Shown here piece after piece: positions 1-6,014 of a DNA stretch of 23,439 bases (within the stretch, counting starts at the first letter, position 1; each line of letters begins with the position of its first letter). The notes under the pieces are model-generated. The model saw nothing but the letters and a program-made list of their open reading frames with translations. It did not search any database and was not told where the DNA came from. Origin of the DNA: Desulfobacterales bacterium. GTDB lineage: Bacteria > Desulfobacterota > Desulfobacteria > Desulfobacterales > JAUWMJ01. The stretch is taken from positions 1 through 23,439 of the forward strand of contig JAUWMJ010000003.1 of assembly GCA_030613225.1 (NCBI GenBank). Reading direction: 5' to 3'. A program made the position numbers and the translations under genes.

Positions 1-57
1 GCGGCCAATAGAGGCCAAAAACTGATCGTCGATCAATTCTTGTCCCTGAAAGAATAG
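1..57 (+). CDS. Possible 3' end of a truncated CDS
   Basis: The first reading frame is open from the window edge to a TAG at 55-57 and reads AANRGQKLIVDQFLSLKE. It could be the C-terminus of the gene preceding the mazEF cassette. It is too short to assign to a family, and an 18-codon open frame can occur by chance. Confidence 0.25.
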   Translation, partial: AANRGQKLIVDQFLSLKE

Positions 58-113
58 AAACGCGTCATTTCAACCCCGTCCCCCTTTGCCGTGCCAAAAG
101 TGATTTCATTCCC

Positions 114-156
114 TTGACACTGAATAATACACGTGTTATTATACGTGTATTATTCA
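114..156 (+). promoter_or_regulatory. mazEF promoter with overlapping palindromic operator
   Basis: TTGACA at 114-119 and TATTAT at 137-142 are separated by 17 bp, a near-ideal sigma-70 promoter. A perfect 14-bp inverted repeat (TGAATAATACACGT at 121-134 and its complement at 143-156) surrounds the -10 box. This is the expected layout for autorepression by the antitoxin or the toxin-antitoxin complex. The strong ribosome-binding site of the first gene follows at about 157-163. Confidence 0.75.
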
Positions 157-170
157 GGGAGGTGATAATA

Positions 171-401
171 ATGCAAAAGAAACTCACGGTGACCATAAAC
201 GAAGAAGTTTATGAAGGCCTGCGAACAGTCATTGGTCCACGAAAAATCAGCCGGTTTATTGAAGAGTTAGTCCGTCCACATGTTCTAAAAAAAGATATGT
301 ATGCTGCCTATAAAGATATGGCTGCTGACCAAATCAGGGAATCTGAAGCCCTTGAATGGGCTGAAGGCACTATTGGAGACATAAATGATGAAGAGAGGTG
401 A
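171..401 (+). CDS. MazE/PemI-type antitoxin (ribbon-helix-helix)
   Basis: A 76-aa antitoxin partner of the MazF-like toxin encoded next. The ATG at 171 is chosen because GGGAGGTGA lies just upstream; an upstream in-frame TTG at 114 falls inside the promoter. The N-terminus (KKLTVTINEEVYEGL, then ISRFIEELVRP) looks like a ribbon-helix-helix DNA-binding strand and helix pair. The acidic C-terminus (EALEWAEGTIGDINDEER) is the usual toxin-wrapping tail. The stop overlaps the toxin start by 17 bp, implying translational coupling. By family behaviour it should bind the palindrome at 121-156 and repress the operon. It sits at the start of the cassette array, where toxin-antitoxin modules are thought to stabilise cassettes. 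Confidence 0.85.
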   Translation: MQKKLTVTINEEVYEGLRTVIGPRKISRFIEELVRPHVLKKDMYAAYKDMAADQIRESEALEWAEGTIGDINDEER

Positions 402-708
402 AGTGTGGTGGATTAATTTCGAACCTTCAATCGGAGGTGAAACCCGCAAACAAAGACCAGCCATCATTGTAAGCAATGATGCTGCAAATCATTATCTGAA
501 CCGAGTCCAAGTCGTGCCCATAACGAGTAACGTTGATAAGCTTTACCCAAGTGAAGCATATGTGACGTTTCGTGGTAAAAAATCAAAAGCAATGGCCGAC
601 CAGATAACTACAGTAAGTAAAAAGCGGCTTATCAATTCAGCAGGCTCCATTTCCAAAACTGAAATGGAGGGTATCGGCAAGGCCATCAGCACTCAACTCG
701 ACCTTTAA
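385..708 (+). CDS. mazF: MazF/PemK-type endoribonuclease toxin
   Basis: A 107-aa protein of full MazF/PemK length. It has the family hallmarks KRGEVWWINFEPSIGGETRKQRPAIIVSND near the N-terminus, PITSN in the middle and the MADQITTVSKKRL segment. The family cleaves mRNA at short specific sequences and is neutralised by the cognate antitoxin, here the overlapping upstream gene. Two start codons in tandem (ATG ATG) lie in the 3' end of the antitoxin gene. The cleavage site cannot be read from the sequence. An attC-like element follows directly, consistent with the pair being a mobile gene cassette. Confidence 0.93.
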   Translation: MMKRGEVWWINFEPSIGGETRKQRPAIIVSNDAANHYLNRVQVVPITSNVDKLYPSEAYVTFRGKKSKAMADQITTVSKKRLINSAGSISKTEMEGIGKAISTQLDL

Positions 709-709
709 A

Positions 710-842
710 GCAGAACAAGTCATTTAAGATTGACGGGCAGGACCAGGCGATTTTTTTTGATCAGCATGTTCGAGCTTTTCTGATAGTTCTTGAGTGTTTT
801 CACTGCCGTGCGCCCTGCCCGCAACTTAATTCAGGGTTGGCT
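710..842 (+). other. attC-like integron recombination site 1
   Basis: This starts 2 bp after the mazF stop. An 18-nt arm TTAAGATTGACGGGCAGG (724-741) pairs with a 16-nt arm CCTGCCCGCAACTTAA (814-829), leaving two unpaired As (729 and 733). Such extrahelical bases are the signature of integron attC sites. Outer boxes are GCAGAAC (710-716) and GTTGGCT (836-842), approximate R''/R' cores. The length of about 133 bp resembles long Vibrio-type repeats. Confidence 0.6.
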
Positions 843-867
843 TGCTTGCGTATTTCAAAATTTCAAC

Positions 868-903
868 TTGACTTCGCCGAAGTATGTCTATATATTTTAG
901 ACA
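868..903 (+). promoter_or_regulatory. Promoter and operator of the Xre/RES module
   Basis: TTGACT (868-873) and TATATT (891-896) are spaced by exactly 17 bp. The inverted repeat TGTCTA (885-890) / TAGACA (898-903), with a 7-bp centre, overlaps the -10 box and is a natural autorepression operator for the antitoxin encoded next. A Shine-Dalgarno AGGGAGG lies at about 912-918. Confidence 0.65.
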
Positions 904-926
904 AATGTCAACAGGGAGGTTGAATT

Positions 927-1358
927 ATGCAATTAGCACATGTTGAGCAAATTTTAGGTGGTCAAAAAATTCTTGGCAAAAAGCTCGAAAGCAAAATGGA
1001 CTTAGTCGAGCTTGGCAGTATTGGCGTAACCAAAAATGCAGTATCACATTTGGCTAATTACCTTTCCTTGTCTTGGAAGCAAGTAGCTGATTTATTGCCA
1101 GTAACAGATAGGACGCTTCAGCGATATACATCACATCAGCATTTTAACTCAGCAGTCTCAGAGCAAGTTCTTCATATCGCAGAGGTTTTAGCCAAGGGAA
1201 CTGAAGTGTTTCAGGAGAAGAGGAAATTGTTGTTATGGTTAAATACTCCACATAAAGTTTTCTCCGGCAAAACGCCTTTTGCTTTGCTTCGTTCACGTTT
1301 TGGTACAGAGTTGGTATTGGAAGAATTAGGTCGCATAGAATTTGGAGTTTATTCGTGA
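927..1358 (+). CDS. Xre/ParS-type antitoxin (DUF2384) of a RES-Xre module
   Basis: A 143-aa antitoxin. The centre (about residues 40-75, including WKQVADLLPVTDRTLQRY) is a helix-turn-helix of the Xre/MbcA/ParS type. The C-terminus (about 100-143: HKVFSGKTPFALLRSRFG, then LEELGRIEFGVYS) matches the DUF2384 toxin-binding domain, in which a short helical bundle ends in a glycine-rich tail. Its stop overlaps the GTG start of the RES gene by 4 bp (GTGA), so the two are probably translationally coupled. It has its own promoter and operator at 868-903. By family behaviour it neutralises the RES toxin and represses the pair. Confidence 0.9.
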   Translation: MQLAHVEQILGGQKILGKKLESKMDLVELGSIGVTKNAVSHLANYLSLSWKQVADLLPVTDRTLQRYTSHQHFNSAVSEQVLHIAEVLAKGTEVFQEKRKLLLWLNTPHKVFSGKTPFALLRSRFGTELVLEELGRIEFGVYS

Positions 1359-1825
1359 TAAAACTGTTCCGAATATGCAGCTCTGAACATATTAACGATA
1401 TAACTGGTACTGGAGCAAGAATTTATGGTGGTCGTTGGAACCATGTTGGCTATCCAGTAGTTTATACTTCAGGTAGCCGATCTCTCGCAGCTCTTGAATT
1501 TTTAGTGCATGTTCCTATGGCTCTTGCACCTGAAAATTTAAGCATTGTTGAAATTAATATTCAGGAGAATGTTAAGCGGGAATCAATTACGGAAAACCAG
1601 CTGCCATCAAACTGGCGAAACTACCCTGCTCCTGAGCAATTAGCAAATATGGGTACAAATTGGATAAAGTCAAATTCATCATTATTGCTAGATATTCCTT
1701 CAGCAGTAGTTGATAAAGAAATTAATACTTTAATAAACCCGTTGCATCCAGACATAAAACATGTAAATGCAGCAATAAATGAAAAGTTCTTATTTGATTC
1801 AAGACTTTTAAAACAAAAAGAATAA
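1355..1825 (+). CDS. RES-domain toxin (NAD+-consuming family)
   Basis: A 156-aa RES-domain protein beginning with GTG inside the antitoxin stop. The region GARIYGGRWNHVGYPVVY, followed by GSRSLAALEFLVH, carries the family's conserved Arg and Glu, and a later Ser near the C-terminal domain completes the R-E-S set. Characterised relatives (MbcT, ParT/Xre-RES toxins) degrade NAD+ or ADP-ribosylate targets. The immediate partner is the Xre/ParS antitoxin upstream. Length and order (antitoxin first) are typical. An attC-like site lies about 40 bp downstream, so the pair probably travels as one cassette with its own promoter. Confidence 0.9.
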   Translation: MIKLFRICSSEHINDITGTGARIYGGRWNHVGYPVVYTSGSRSLAALEFLVHVPMALAPENLSIVEINIQENVKRESITENQLPSNWRNYPAPEQLANMGTNWIKSNSSLLLDIPSAVVDKEINTLINPLHPDIKHVNAAINEKFLFDSRLLKQKE

Positions 1826-1867
1826 ACTCAATTTCTATGCATCAAACACCTTAAGTGCTTGAAAACT

Positions 1868-1993
1868 CAGCCAACAATGCAATTAACCCGTCCCGCGATC
1901 GCTACCGTTTTTTTAGTGGTAATTCAAATTTTTCCTTCATAGAGAGTTGGTTGCCAAACTGTACGGCGGGCAGATGATTGCGGACGTTCGGGC
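1868..1993 (+). other. attC-like integron recombination site 2
   Basis: R''-like CAGCCAAC at 1868-1875 and R'-like GTTCGGGC at 1986-1993 bracket imperfectly complementary arms: AATGCAATTAACCCGTCCCG at 1876-1895, against the segment 1964-1983, which reads CGGCGGGCAGATGATTGCGG. Several unpaired bases are needed to align them. The position after the toxin-antitoxin pair and the length of about 126 bp fit an attC site. The cores are degenerate. Confidence 0.5.
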
Positions 1994-2013
1994 AAAAAAA
2001 TAGGAGGAGATGA

Positions 2014-2250
2014 TTGGTGAAATCGAAAGTGATATCTTTGAAATTTGTCTCGGAATCAGCTGAACCGGTGGGATATTTGATGGTCGAGACGGATGACGAA
2101 AAATTTGCAAGACAAACCGCCCTTCGGTGGGGCGAGAGTAAATTGGACTCGCCTTTTGCCAGGGTAGAGCTGCATCAAGGGGTTCTGGATTCCCCCGATC
2201 TAGATTCAGACATTTTTAATGGAGTGCGGGTCTGGGAATTACCGTTTTGA
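2014..2250 (+). CDS. Small cassette-encoded protein of unknown function
   Basis: I do not recognise this protein of about 78 aa. It has an excellent Shine-Dalgarno (AGGAGGAGA at about 2002-2010). The first codon is either TTG at 2014 or the adjacent GTG at 2017. The sequence is acidic and soluble-looking (VETDDEKFARQTALRW, later LDSPDLDSDIFNGVRVWELPF) with no membrane segment. It follows attC-like site 2 and precedes another unknown gene by 45 bp with no attC between them, so the two probably form one two-gene cassette and may act together. Confidence 0.6.
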   Translation: MVKSKVISLKFVSESAEPVGYLMVETDDEKFARQTALRWGESKLDSPFARVELHQGVLDSPDLDSDIFNGVRVWELPF

Positions 2251-2295
2251 TTTGACTTTCTATGTCCTCTCCCTATTCAGAGCCCAAGAAAAAGG

Positions 2296-2775
2296 ATGAA
2301 ACACATTACAGTCAGTACTTACCGGAAGGATAAATACTACCCCCGCGTAGTGAGGGCGGTAGGAAAACTCTTGGCTCGCGCAGACGTTGTTGCCCCCACA
2401 GATATCCTTATCGAAATGGGCAATCTTTCCAAGAAGAATTATGAGGCGTGGCGCAAAGGGCAAGTTCCTTATCTTGAACGAGTATCTGGGGGCAGTCTTT
2501 CAAAAGCCAACCGAATTCTTCGCATTATAGGCTTCCATGTTCACGATCTCAATATGGTGTCTCGACAGACGGTCTATCATCAATGGGAAAAAGGAAAAAA
2601 TCGAATACTGAGGTTTTCCCAATCAGCTGATCCAAACATTGAAAAGGCATATTCTCGGCATTACTTCTGGAACCAATCACCGCAAAAGAAACAAATAGCT
2701 ATAAACAACACCCTGCTCGAACAAGGCCGGAAGTTGACCAGGGCCACAGCGGGCCTATTGAGAATCGTTAAATGA
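2296..2775 (+). CDS. Basic cassette-encoded protein of unknown function
   Basis: A 159-aa protein I cannot place in a family. It is strongly basic with many Arg/Lys and aromatic residues and has no transmembrane segment or obvious catalytic motif. A helix-like stretch at about residues 35-75 (ILIEMGNLSKKNYEAWRKGQ, then SKANRILRIIGFHVHDL) could be a nucleic-acid-binding fold resembling a small helix-turn-helix, but this is only suggested by composition. The ATG follows AAAAAGG almost directly, so the ribosome-binding site is poorly spaced. An attC-like site begins 8 bp after the stop. Confidence 0.6.
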   Translation: MKHITVSTYRKDKYYPRVVRAVGKLLARADVVAPTDILIEMGNLSKKNYEAWRKGQVPYLERVSGGSLSKANRILRIIGFHVHDLNMVSRQTVYHQWEKGKNRILRFSQSADPNIEKAYSRHYFWNQSPQKKQIAINNTLLEQGRKLTRATAGLLRIVK

Positions 2776-2783
2776 TTCAAGCC

Positions 2784-2843
2784 GGTTAGTTGCCTGTGAC
2801 TACTCTGTCGAGTGGCCCTGTCAACTGACCTTAGTCGTTAGCC
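2784..2843 (+). other. attC-like integron recombination site 3
   Basis: Arms at 2784-2805 and 2810-2830 share GGT-AGTTG and ACTC/GAGT blocks and fold around a 4-nt loop, with several mismatched or unpaired bases. A good R' core GTTAGCC lies at 2837-2843. The R'' box is not clear near 2774-2783. At about 60 bp this is a short-type attC. Confidence 0.55.
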
Positions 2844-2885
2844 GAAGAAACATAATCTATCACTGTATAGGTTGGAATAGCAAAG

Positions 2886-3425
2886 TTGGAAACTTTCACT
2901 GAACTAAAAGAATTAGCGGAAAATCCGCATTATCAACTGCAAAGACAGAAAGGTCTGTGCAATCTTACCGATGACATGATTGACGTACCCATAATCGACC
3001 TCATCAACGGATTTAACAAATTGCCTTATTGTTTCACTCTGCAAAGCTGTTATGGACATTTTGTTTACAACGGTCAGAAAGATCTTCATAACCTTGAGCC
3101 CCTACCGGTTAAAGATACCATTGCTAAAGTGGAGTACAGGATAGCTTACATTGCCTTCTGCATTAAGAACAGTACTTCGGGAAAAGTGTTGTTTGAGGCT
3201 TTGAAAGAAATGACTGCCATCGATCCGGAAAACGTCCAGTTCTGTTGCGCAGAGTGGTTCTGGAAAAGACAGATCAATTCTTATGCGTTGCAAGTGGAAC
3301 CAGACAGGTTTAAGCGTAAGGACAAGGTAATACTTGATTACAATGAAGCGTTGTATATTGAAAAGGTACGAAATGAGTTTTTTGTTCGAATTGATGAAAT
3401 GCTTGAAAATGCAAGTGAAAAGTGA
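2886..3425 (+). CDS. Orphan cassette protein, 179 aa, unknown function
   Basis: I do not recognise a family with certainty. The frame is open from TTG 2886 and the protein looks globular and soluble. Notable features are the segment PYCFTLQSCYGHFVYNG (about residues 47-63), a later pair of cysteines (FCCAEWFWKRQ, about 118-128) and conserved-looking aromatics. No signal peptide or membrane span is seen. The start is weakly supported, because no strong Shine-Dalgarno precedes the TTG. It lies alone between attC-like sites 3 and 4, so it is a single-gene cassette. The intact frame of 179 codons and the flanking recombination sites argue that it is real. Confidence 0.65.
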   Translation: METFTELKELAENPHYQLQRQKGLCNLTDDMIDVPIIDLINGFNKLPYCFTLQSCYGHFVYNGQKDLHNLEPLPVKDTIAKVEYRIAYIAFCIKNSTSGKVLFEALKEMTAIDPENVQFCCAEWFWKRQINSYALQVEPDRFKRKDKVILDYNEALYIEKVRNEFFVRIDEMLENASEK

Positions 3426-3429
3426 GATC

Positions 3430-3487
3430 GGCTAACAAAACAAATTCAGCCGACGCAAAAAGCCGCGCGGCTGATTTGCATTATCTT
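3430..3487 (+). other. attC integron recombination site 4
   Basis: R'' GGCTAAC is at 3430-3436. The left arm CAAATTCAGCCGACGC (3441-3456) pairs with GCGCGGCTGATTTG (3466-3479) with exactly two extrahelical bases, a T and an A. This is a textbook attC fold. The expected R' core is degenerate: the sequence after TTGC reads ATTATCT instead of GTTRRRY, so strand exchange may be impaired. Confidence 0.75.
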
Positions 3488-3507
3488 CTTAAAAAACTGG
3501 AACAAAA

Positions 3508-3888
3508 ATGTGTTCATTAATATGCGACGAAAACCTCGATTCTAAAAAGTCAGAATCGAATCTTGAATTTCTGTACAAGTACTATTCATTAAATAAGAGC
3601 AACGCCCATCATATAGAAAAAATATTCACACACAATGAACTTTATTTCCGTTCTCCTAGAGATTTCAACGACCCGTTTGACTCAAAAATTCAATTGGTAT
3701 TTGACGGATCAAAAGATGATTGGGAGCGATACCTTCGCGAGCTGTATAAGAAATTTAAACCTAACTGGAACAGAAAACAACGATTAGCTGAAGTAAGAAT
3801 AAAAATGCGGGAGAGACGTTATAAACGCCTCCCGGAAGGCATGCCTAATTCATATCCTGATGAAATGTTACCAGGGATTAGAAAGTGA
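3508..3888 (+). CDS. Short DUF2971-like cassette protein
   Basis: A 126-aa protein whose first part (about residues 21-60: LEFLYKYYSL, then HNELYFRSPRDFNDPFDSKI) closely resembles the N-terminus of DUF2971 proteins, in which an LYKY segment is followed by FSSP and NDPFD motifs. Full-length members are about twice as long, so this is either a truncated copy or a short variant. The C-terminal third is highly basic (RKQRLAEVRIKMRERRYKRL). The function of DUF2971 is not established; members are often found in defence or mobile contexts. It is the only gene between attC sites 4 and 5. The stop falls about 22 bp before the next attC-like site, so the shortening predates or accompanied cassette formation. 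Confidence 0.65.
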   Translation: MCSLICDENLDSKKSESNLEFLYKYYSLNKSNAHHIEKIFTHNELYFRSPRDFNDPFDSKIQLVFDGSKDDWERYLRELYKKFKPNWNRKQRLAEVRIKMRERRYKRLPEGMPNSYPDEMLPGIRK

Positions 3889-3909
3889 CACAAAATCGGG
3901 GTTTTAAAA

Positions 3910-3994
3910 GTATAACGATGCTATCAAAGGCGCAGTTATGCATATCGGGTCTAAAGTCAACCCGTACCCGGCGGCCTGTGAGCCGCGGTTAGAA
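3910..3994 (+). other. attC-like integron recombination site 5
   Basis: Outer boxes are TATAAC (3911-3916) and GTTAGAA (3988-3994). Inner arms at about 3917-3933 and 3971-3987 are complementary through GCT, CA and AGGC-GC blocks, with unpaired bases. It is weaker than sites 4 and 6 but in the expected position between two cassette genes. Confidence 0.5.
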
Positions 3995-4020
3995 GCATAG
4001 AAATAAAAAAGCCGGTAGGT

Positions 4021-4734
4021 ATGAAAAAAGCCATTGTTATTGGAGCCACATCAGGAATTGGTAAAGAATTAACCAGTATTCTTTCTCAAGATGGCTATGT
4101 TATTGGTATTGCTGGGAGACGAATCCATCTTCTGGAAGAACTTCAGTCAGAATTGCCCACTCACATATTGCTTCGGCAAATGGATGTTTCTGAAGCATCC
4201 ATAGCCATAGAGGAGCTTAAAAGCCTTATTGCTGAGTTGGGCGCTGTTGACTTGATTGTAATTTGTGCGGGAACTGGGTTTATTGATCCAGATCTTCAAT
4301 GGGATAAAGAGAAAGAAACTATTGATGTGAACGTCTTAGGATTCGCCGCAATGGCAAACGTTGCATATCACCATTTTGTGCAGCAAAACTCAGGTCATTT
4401 GGTCGGTATTTCATCTGTTGCTGCCATTCGAGGTGGCGATGCACCAGCATACAATGCCTCAAAGGCATTTGTCTCCAATTATCTGGAGAGTCTTAGATAT
4501 AAGGCTTCAAAGATGCGTTTACCAATCGCTGTAAGCAATATTCAACCTGGCTTCGTAGATACTGACATGGCAAAGGGAGAAGGACTTTTCTGGGTCGCCT
4601 CGCCACAAAAAGCAGCTCTGCAAATCTATGAAGCAATAAGAAAGAGAAAGAAACATGCATATATTACAAGGCGATGGAAACTCATCGGGTGGGCGCTGAA
4701 AGTTATGCCAGACTTCATTTATTACAAATTATAA
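4021..4734 (+). CDS. Short-chain dehydrogenase/reductase (classical SDR)
   Basis: A 237-aa NAD(P)-dependent oxidoreductase. The Rossmann glycine motif GATSGIG lies at residues 8-14. DVNVLG contains the structural Asn, and the catalytic set is Ser131/Ser132 (ISSVAA), Tyr144 and Lys148 (YNASK). PGFVDTDM follows, as in classical SDRs. Arg33/Arg34 after the second strand (AGRRIH) suggest NADP preference. The C-terminal tail after about residue 200 is basic and hydrophobic (ITRRWKLIGWALKVMPDFIYYKL), which may contact a membrane. The substrate cannot be inferred. The gene occupies its own cassette between attC-like sites 5 and 6, and the closest ribosome-binding site is GGTAGGT just before the ATG. 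Confidence 0.92.
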   Translation: MKKAIVIGATSGIGKELTSILSQDGYVIGIAGRRIHLLEELQSELPTHILLRQMDVSEASIAIEELKSLIAELGAVDLIVICAGTGFIDPDLQWDKEKETIDVNVLGFAAMANVAYHHFVQQNSGHLVGISSVAAIRGGDAPAYNASKAFVSNYLESLRYKASKMRLPIAVSNIQPGFVDTDMAKGEGLFWVASPQKAALQIYEAIRKRKKHAYITRRWKLIGWALKVMPDFIYYKL

Positions 4735-4806
4735 GGCTTCAAGGCAAATGCAGTCGACTCTGATATCGCTACGCTTCATTCGAGCGGCTGATTTGCGATG
4801 TTATGT
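4732..4806 (+). other. attC integron recombination site 6
   Basis: CAAATGCAGTCGACTC (4745-4760) pairs with GAGCGGCTGATTTG (4782-4795), leaving a G and an A unpaired. The R' core GTTATGT is at 4800-4806. The same CAAAT-CAGCCG core occurs in site 4, which shows the two belong to one family. The R'' side overlaps the SDR stop codon and is degenerate (ATAAGGC). This is the last recognisable attC in the window. Confidence 0.75.
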
Positions 4807-4822
4807 TGCCGGTAAAGAAGCC

Positions 4823-4864
4823 TTCAGGGGCGTACATTAGTGTATAATTCGACATGGTACTTGG
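4823..4864 (+). repeat. Left copy of a repeat bracketing 4.8-5.9 kb
   Basis: The segment beginning TTCAGGGGCGTACATTAG and ending GGTACTTG is repeated, with a 2-bp gap and several substitutions, at 5838-5875. A related inverted copy lies at 5902-5925. It starts only 17 bp after attC site 6. Confidence 0.6.
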
Positions 4865-4939
4865 AAAGCGCCCAAAGATGGGCGTGATTGGCCAAAAAAA
4901 CTATTTTCAGTACGGTTAGAATCAAATGTTGAGATATCT

Positions 4940-5035
4940 ATGGGCCTTATAAAAAATTTAATCTATCTTGCAATCATAGTCGGTTTTATCGCATTTTTTG
5001 CTGTTTTAATAAATTTTGTTGTACGGTTCTTTTAA
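4940..5035 (+). CDS. Possible 31-aa single-span membrane peptide
   Basis: A short frame encodes a Lys-containing N-terminus (MGLIKN), then an uninterrupted hydrophobic helix (LIYLAIIVGFIAFFAVLI), then FVVRFF. This is the pattern of small inner-membrane proteins. No convincing Shine-Dalgarno precedes the ATG; an ATG-free alternative start is not apparent. It lies inside the repeat-bracketed segment, 140 bp upstream of the hydrolase gene. AT-rich DNA produces hydrophobic frames by chance, so confidence is limited. Confidence 0.35.
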   Translation: MGLIKNLIYLAIIVGFIAFFAVLINFVVRFF

Positions 5036-5175
5036 CAGATAAAAAAAGTGGGGTTGTGTTTTGATTTGTGATTAATTAATTTGGCTTTACTCACTATTCA
5101 AGGCGCCCCCTTTCTTCCAGCTAATTGAGAAGAAGAACCAAAAACACTAATTGCTTGAATGAAAAAAAACATTAA

Positions 5176-5772
5176 ATGGATAAATACGCAAACTACAATG
5201 ACCTGAAACAGCATGAAAGGGAAGGGGAAGATTATGTGGTAATTTTACGGGAAGACAATTCGCGCATTGCAGTAATCGCGCCTCACGGTGGAGGCATAGA
5301 ACCTGGTACAGTTGAAATTGCAGACGCGGTTGCCGGCGCCGAACATACCTTCTATGCCTTTAAAGGGATAAAAAAGAAGGGAAATGCAGTCCTGCATATT
5401 ACGAGCAACAGATTTGATGAGCCCAAAGGGGTTGGCATTGCAAAAAATACGGACGTCGTTGTTTCAATTCACGGGTATCACGGAAATGAAGATAAGGTTT
5501 ACATCGGAGGCAGAAATCGGGATCTGAAGTTAAGAATTCTGCATATGCTGAACAAGGCCGGTTTTCAGACTGAGATAAGTACAAAACCGGGTCTACGCGG
5601 CCAACATCCTGAAAATATCTGCAACCTGTGCCGGACCGGTGAGGGGGTGCAGTTAGAAATATCCAGGGGTTTGAGGGATAGAATGTTTGATAATCTCGGC
5701 ACACGACTATGGAGAAAAAAGACCCGCCTGTTTTTGAAATTTGTAGCTACATTGAGGGAAGCGCTTCGATGA
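5176..5772 (+). CDS. Poly-gamma-glutamate hydrolase-like zinc peptidase (DUF867)
   Basis: A 198-aa protein of the phage/plasmid poly-gamma-glutamate hydrolase family (PghP, DUF867), which has a carboxypeptidase-like zinc fold. APHGGGIEPGTVEIADAV (about residues 35-52) supplies the His and Glu zinc ligands. SIHGYHG (about 97-103) supplies the third His region. LEISRGLRD, near the C-terminus, provides the catalytic Glu. Length is usual for the family. Known relatives cleave gamma-linked polyglutamate, for example host capsule; cellular roles elsewhere are unclear. No signal peptide is seen. The gene is flanked by related repeats (4823-4864, 5838-5875, 5902-5925), and no attC follows it, so it appears to be a separate acquisition beside the cassette array. 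No clear ribosome-binding site precedes the ATG. Confidence 0.85.
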   Translation: MDKYANYNDLKQHEREGEDYVVILREDNSRIAVIAPHGGGIEPGTVEIADAVAGAEHTFYAFKGIKKKGNAVLHITSNRFDEPKGVGIAKNTDVVVSIHGYHGNEDKVYIGGRNRDLKLRILHMLNKAGFQTEISTKPGLRGQHPENICNLCRTGEGVQLEISRGLRDRMFDNLGTRLWRKKTRLFLKFVATLREALR

Positions 5773-5837
5773 TGAATAGTGACGACATTACTTTTTAAAA
5801 GACACTTTTCATCATATGCCAGCCATACAAGTGGGGC

Positions 5838-5925
5838 TTCAGGGTACATTAGTTTATAAGTTGATAGGGTACTTGAACTATGATACCGAGCCCTTAACAG
5901 TAACTTATAAACTAATGTGCGTACC
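5838..5925. repeat. MITE-like element with 17-bp perfect inverted arms
   Basis: ACATTAGTTTATAAGTT (5846-5862) is perfectly inverted at 5902-5918, with GTACC-type ends outside the right arm. The left part (5838-5875) repeats 4823-4864 directly. Just downstream, CCGAAAGCTACG occurs twice, at about 5924 and 5944. The element lies between the convergent ends of the hydrolase and UspA genes and could act as a terminator or be the end of a mobile unit. Confidence 0.6.
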
Positions 5926-6014
5926 GAAAGCTACGAATGTGCTCCCGAAAGCTACGGTAACCTTCTTTTTTCAAGCGGCCGGAAAATACTTCGGCTTTGA
6001 AAGATGTTTTCAAC

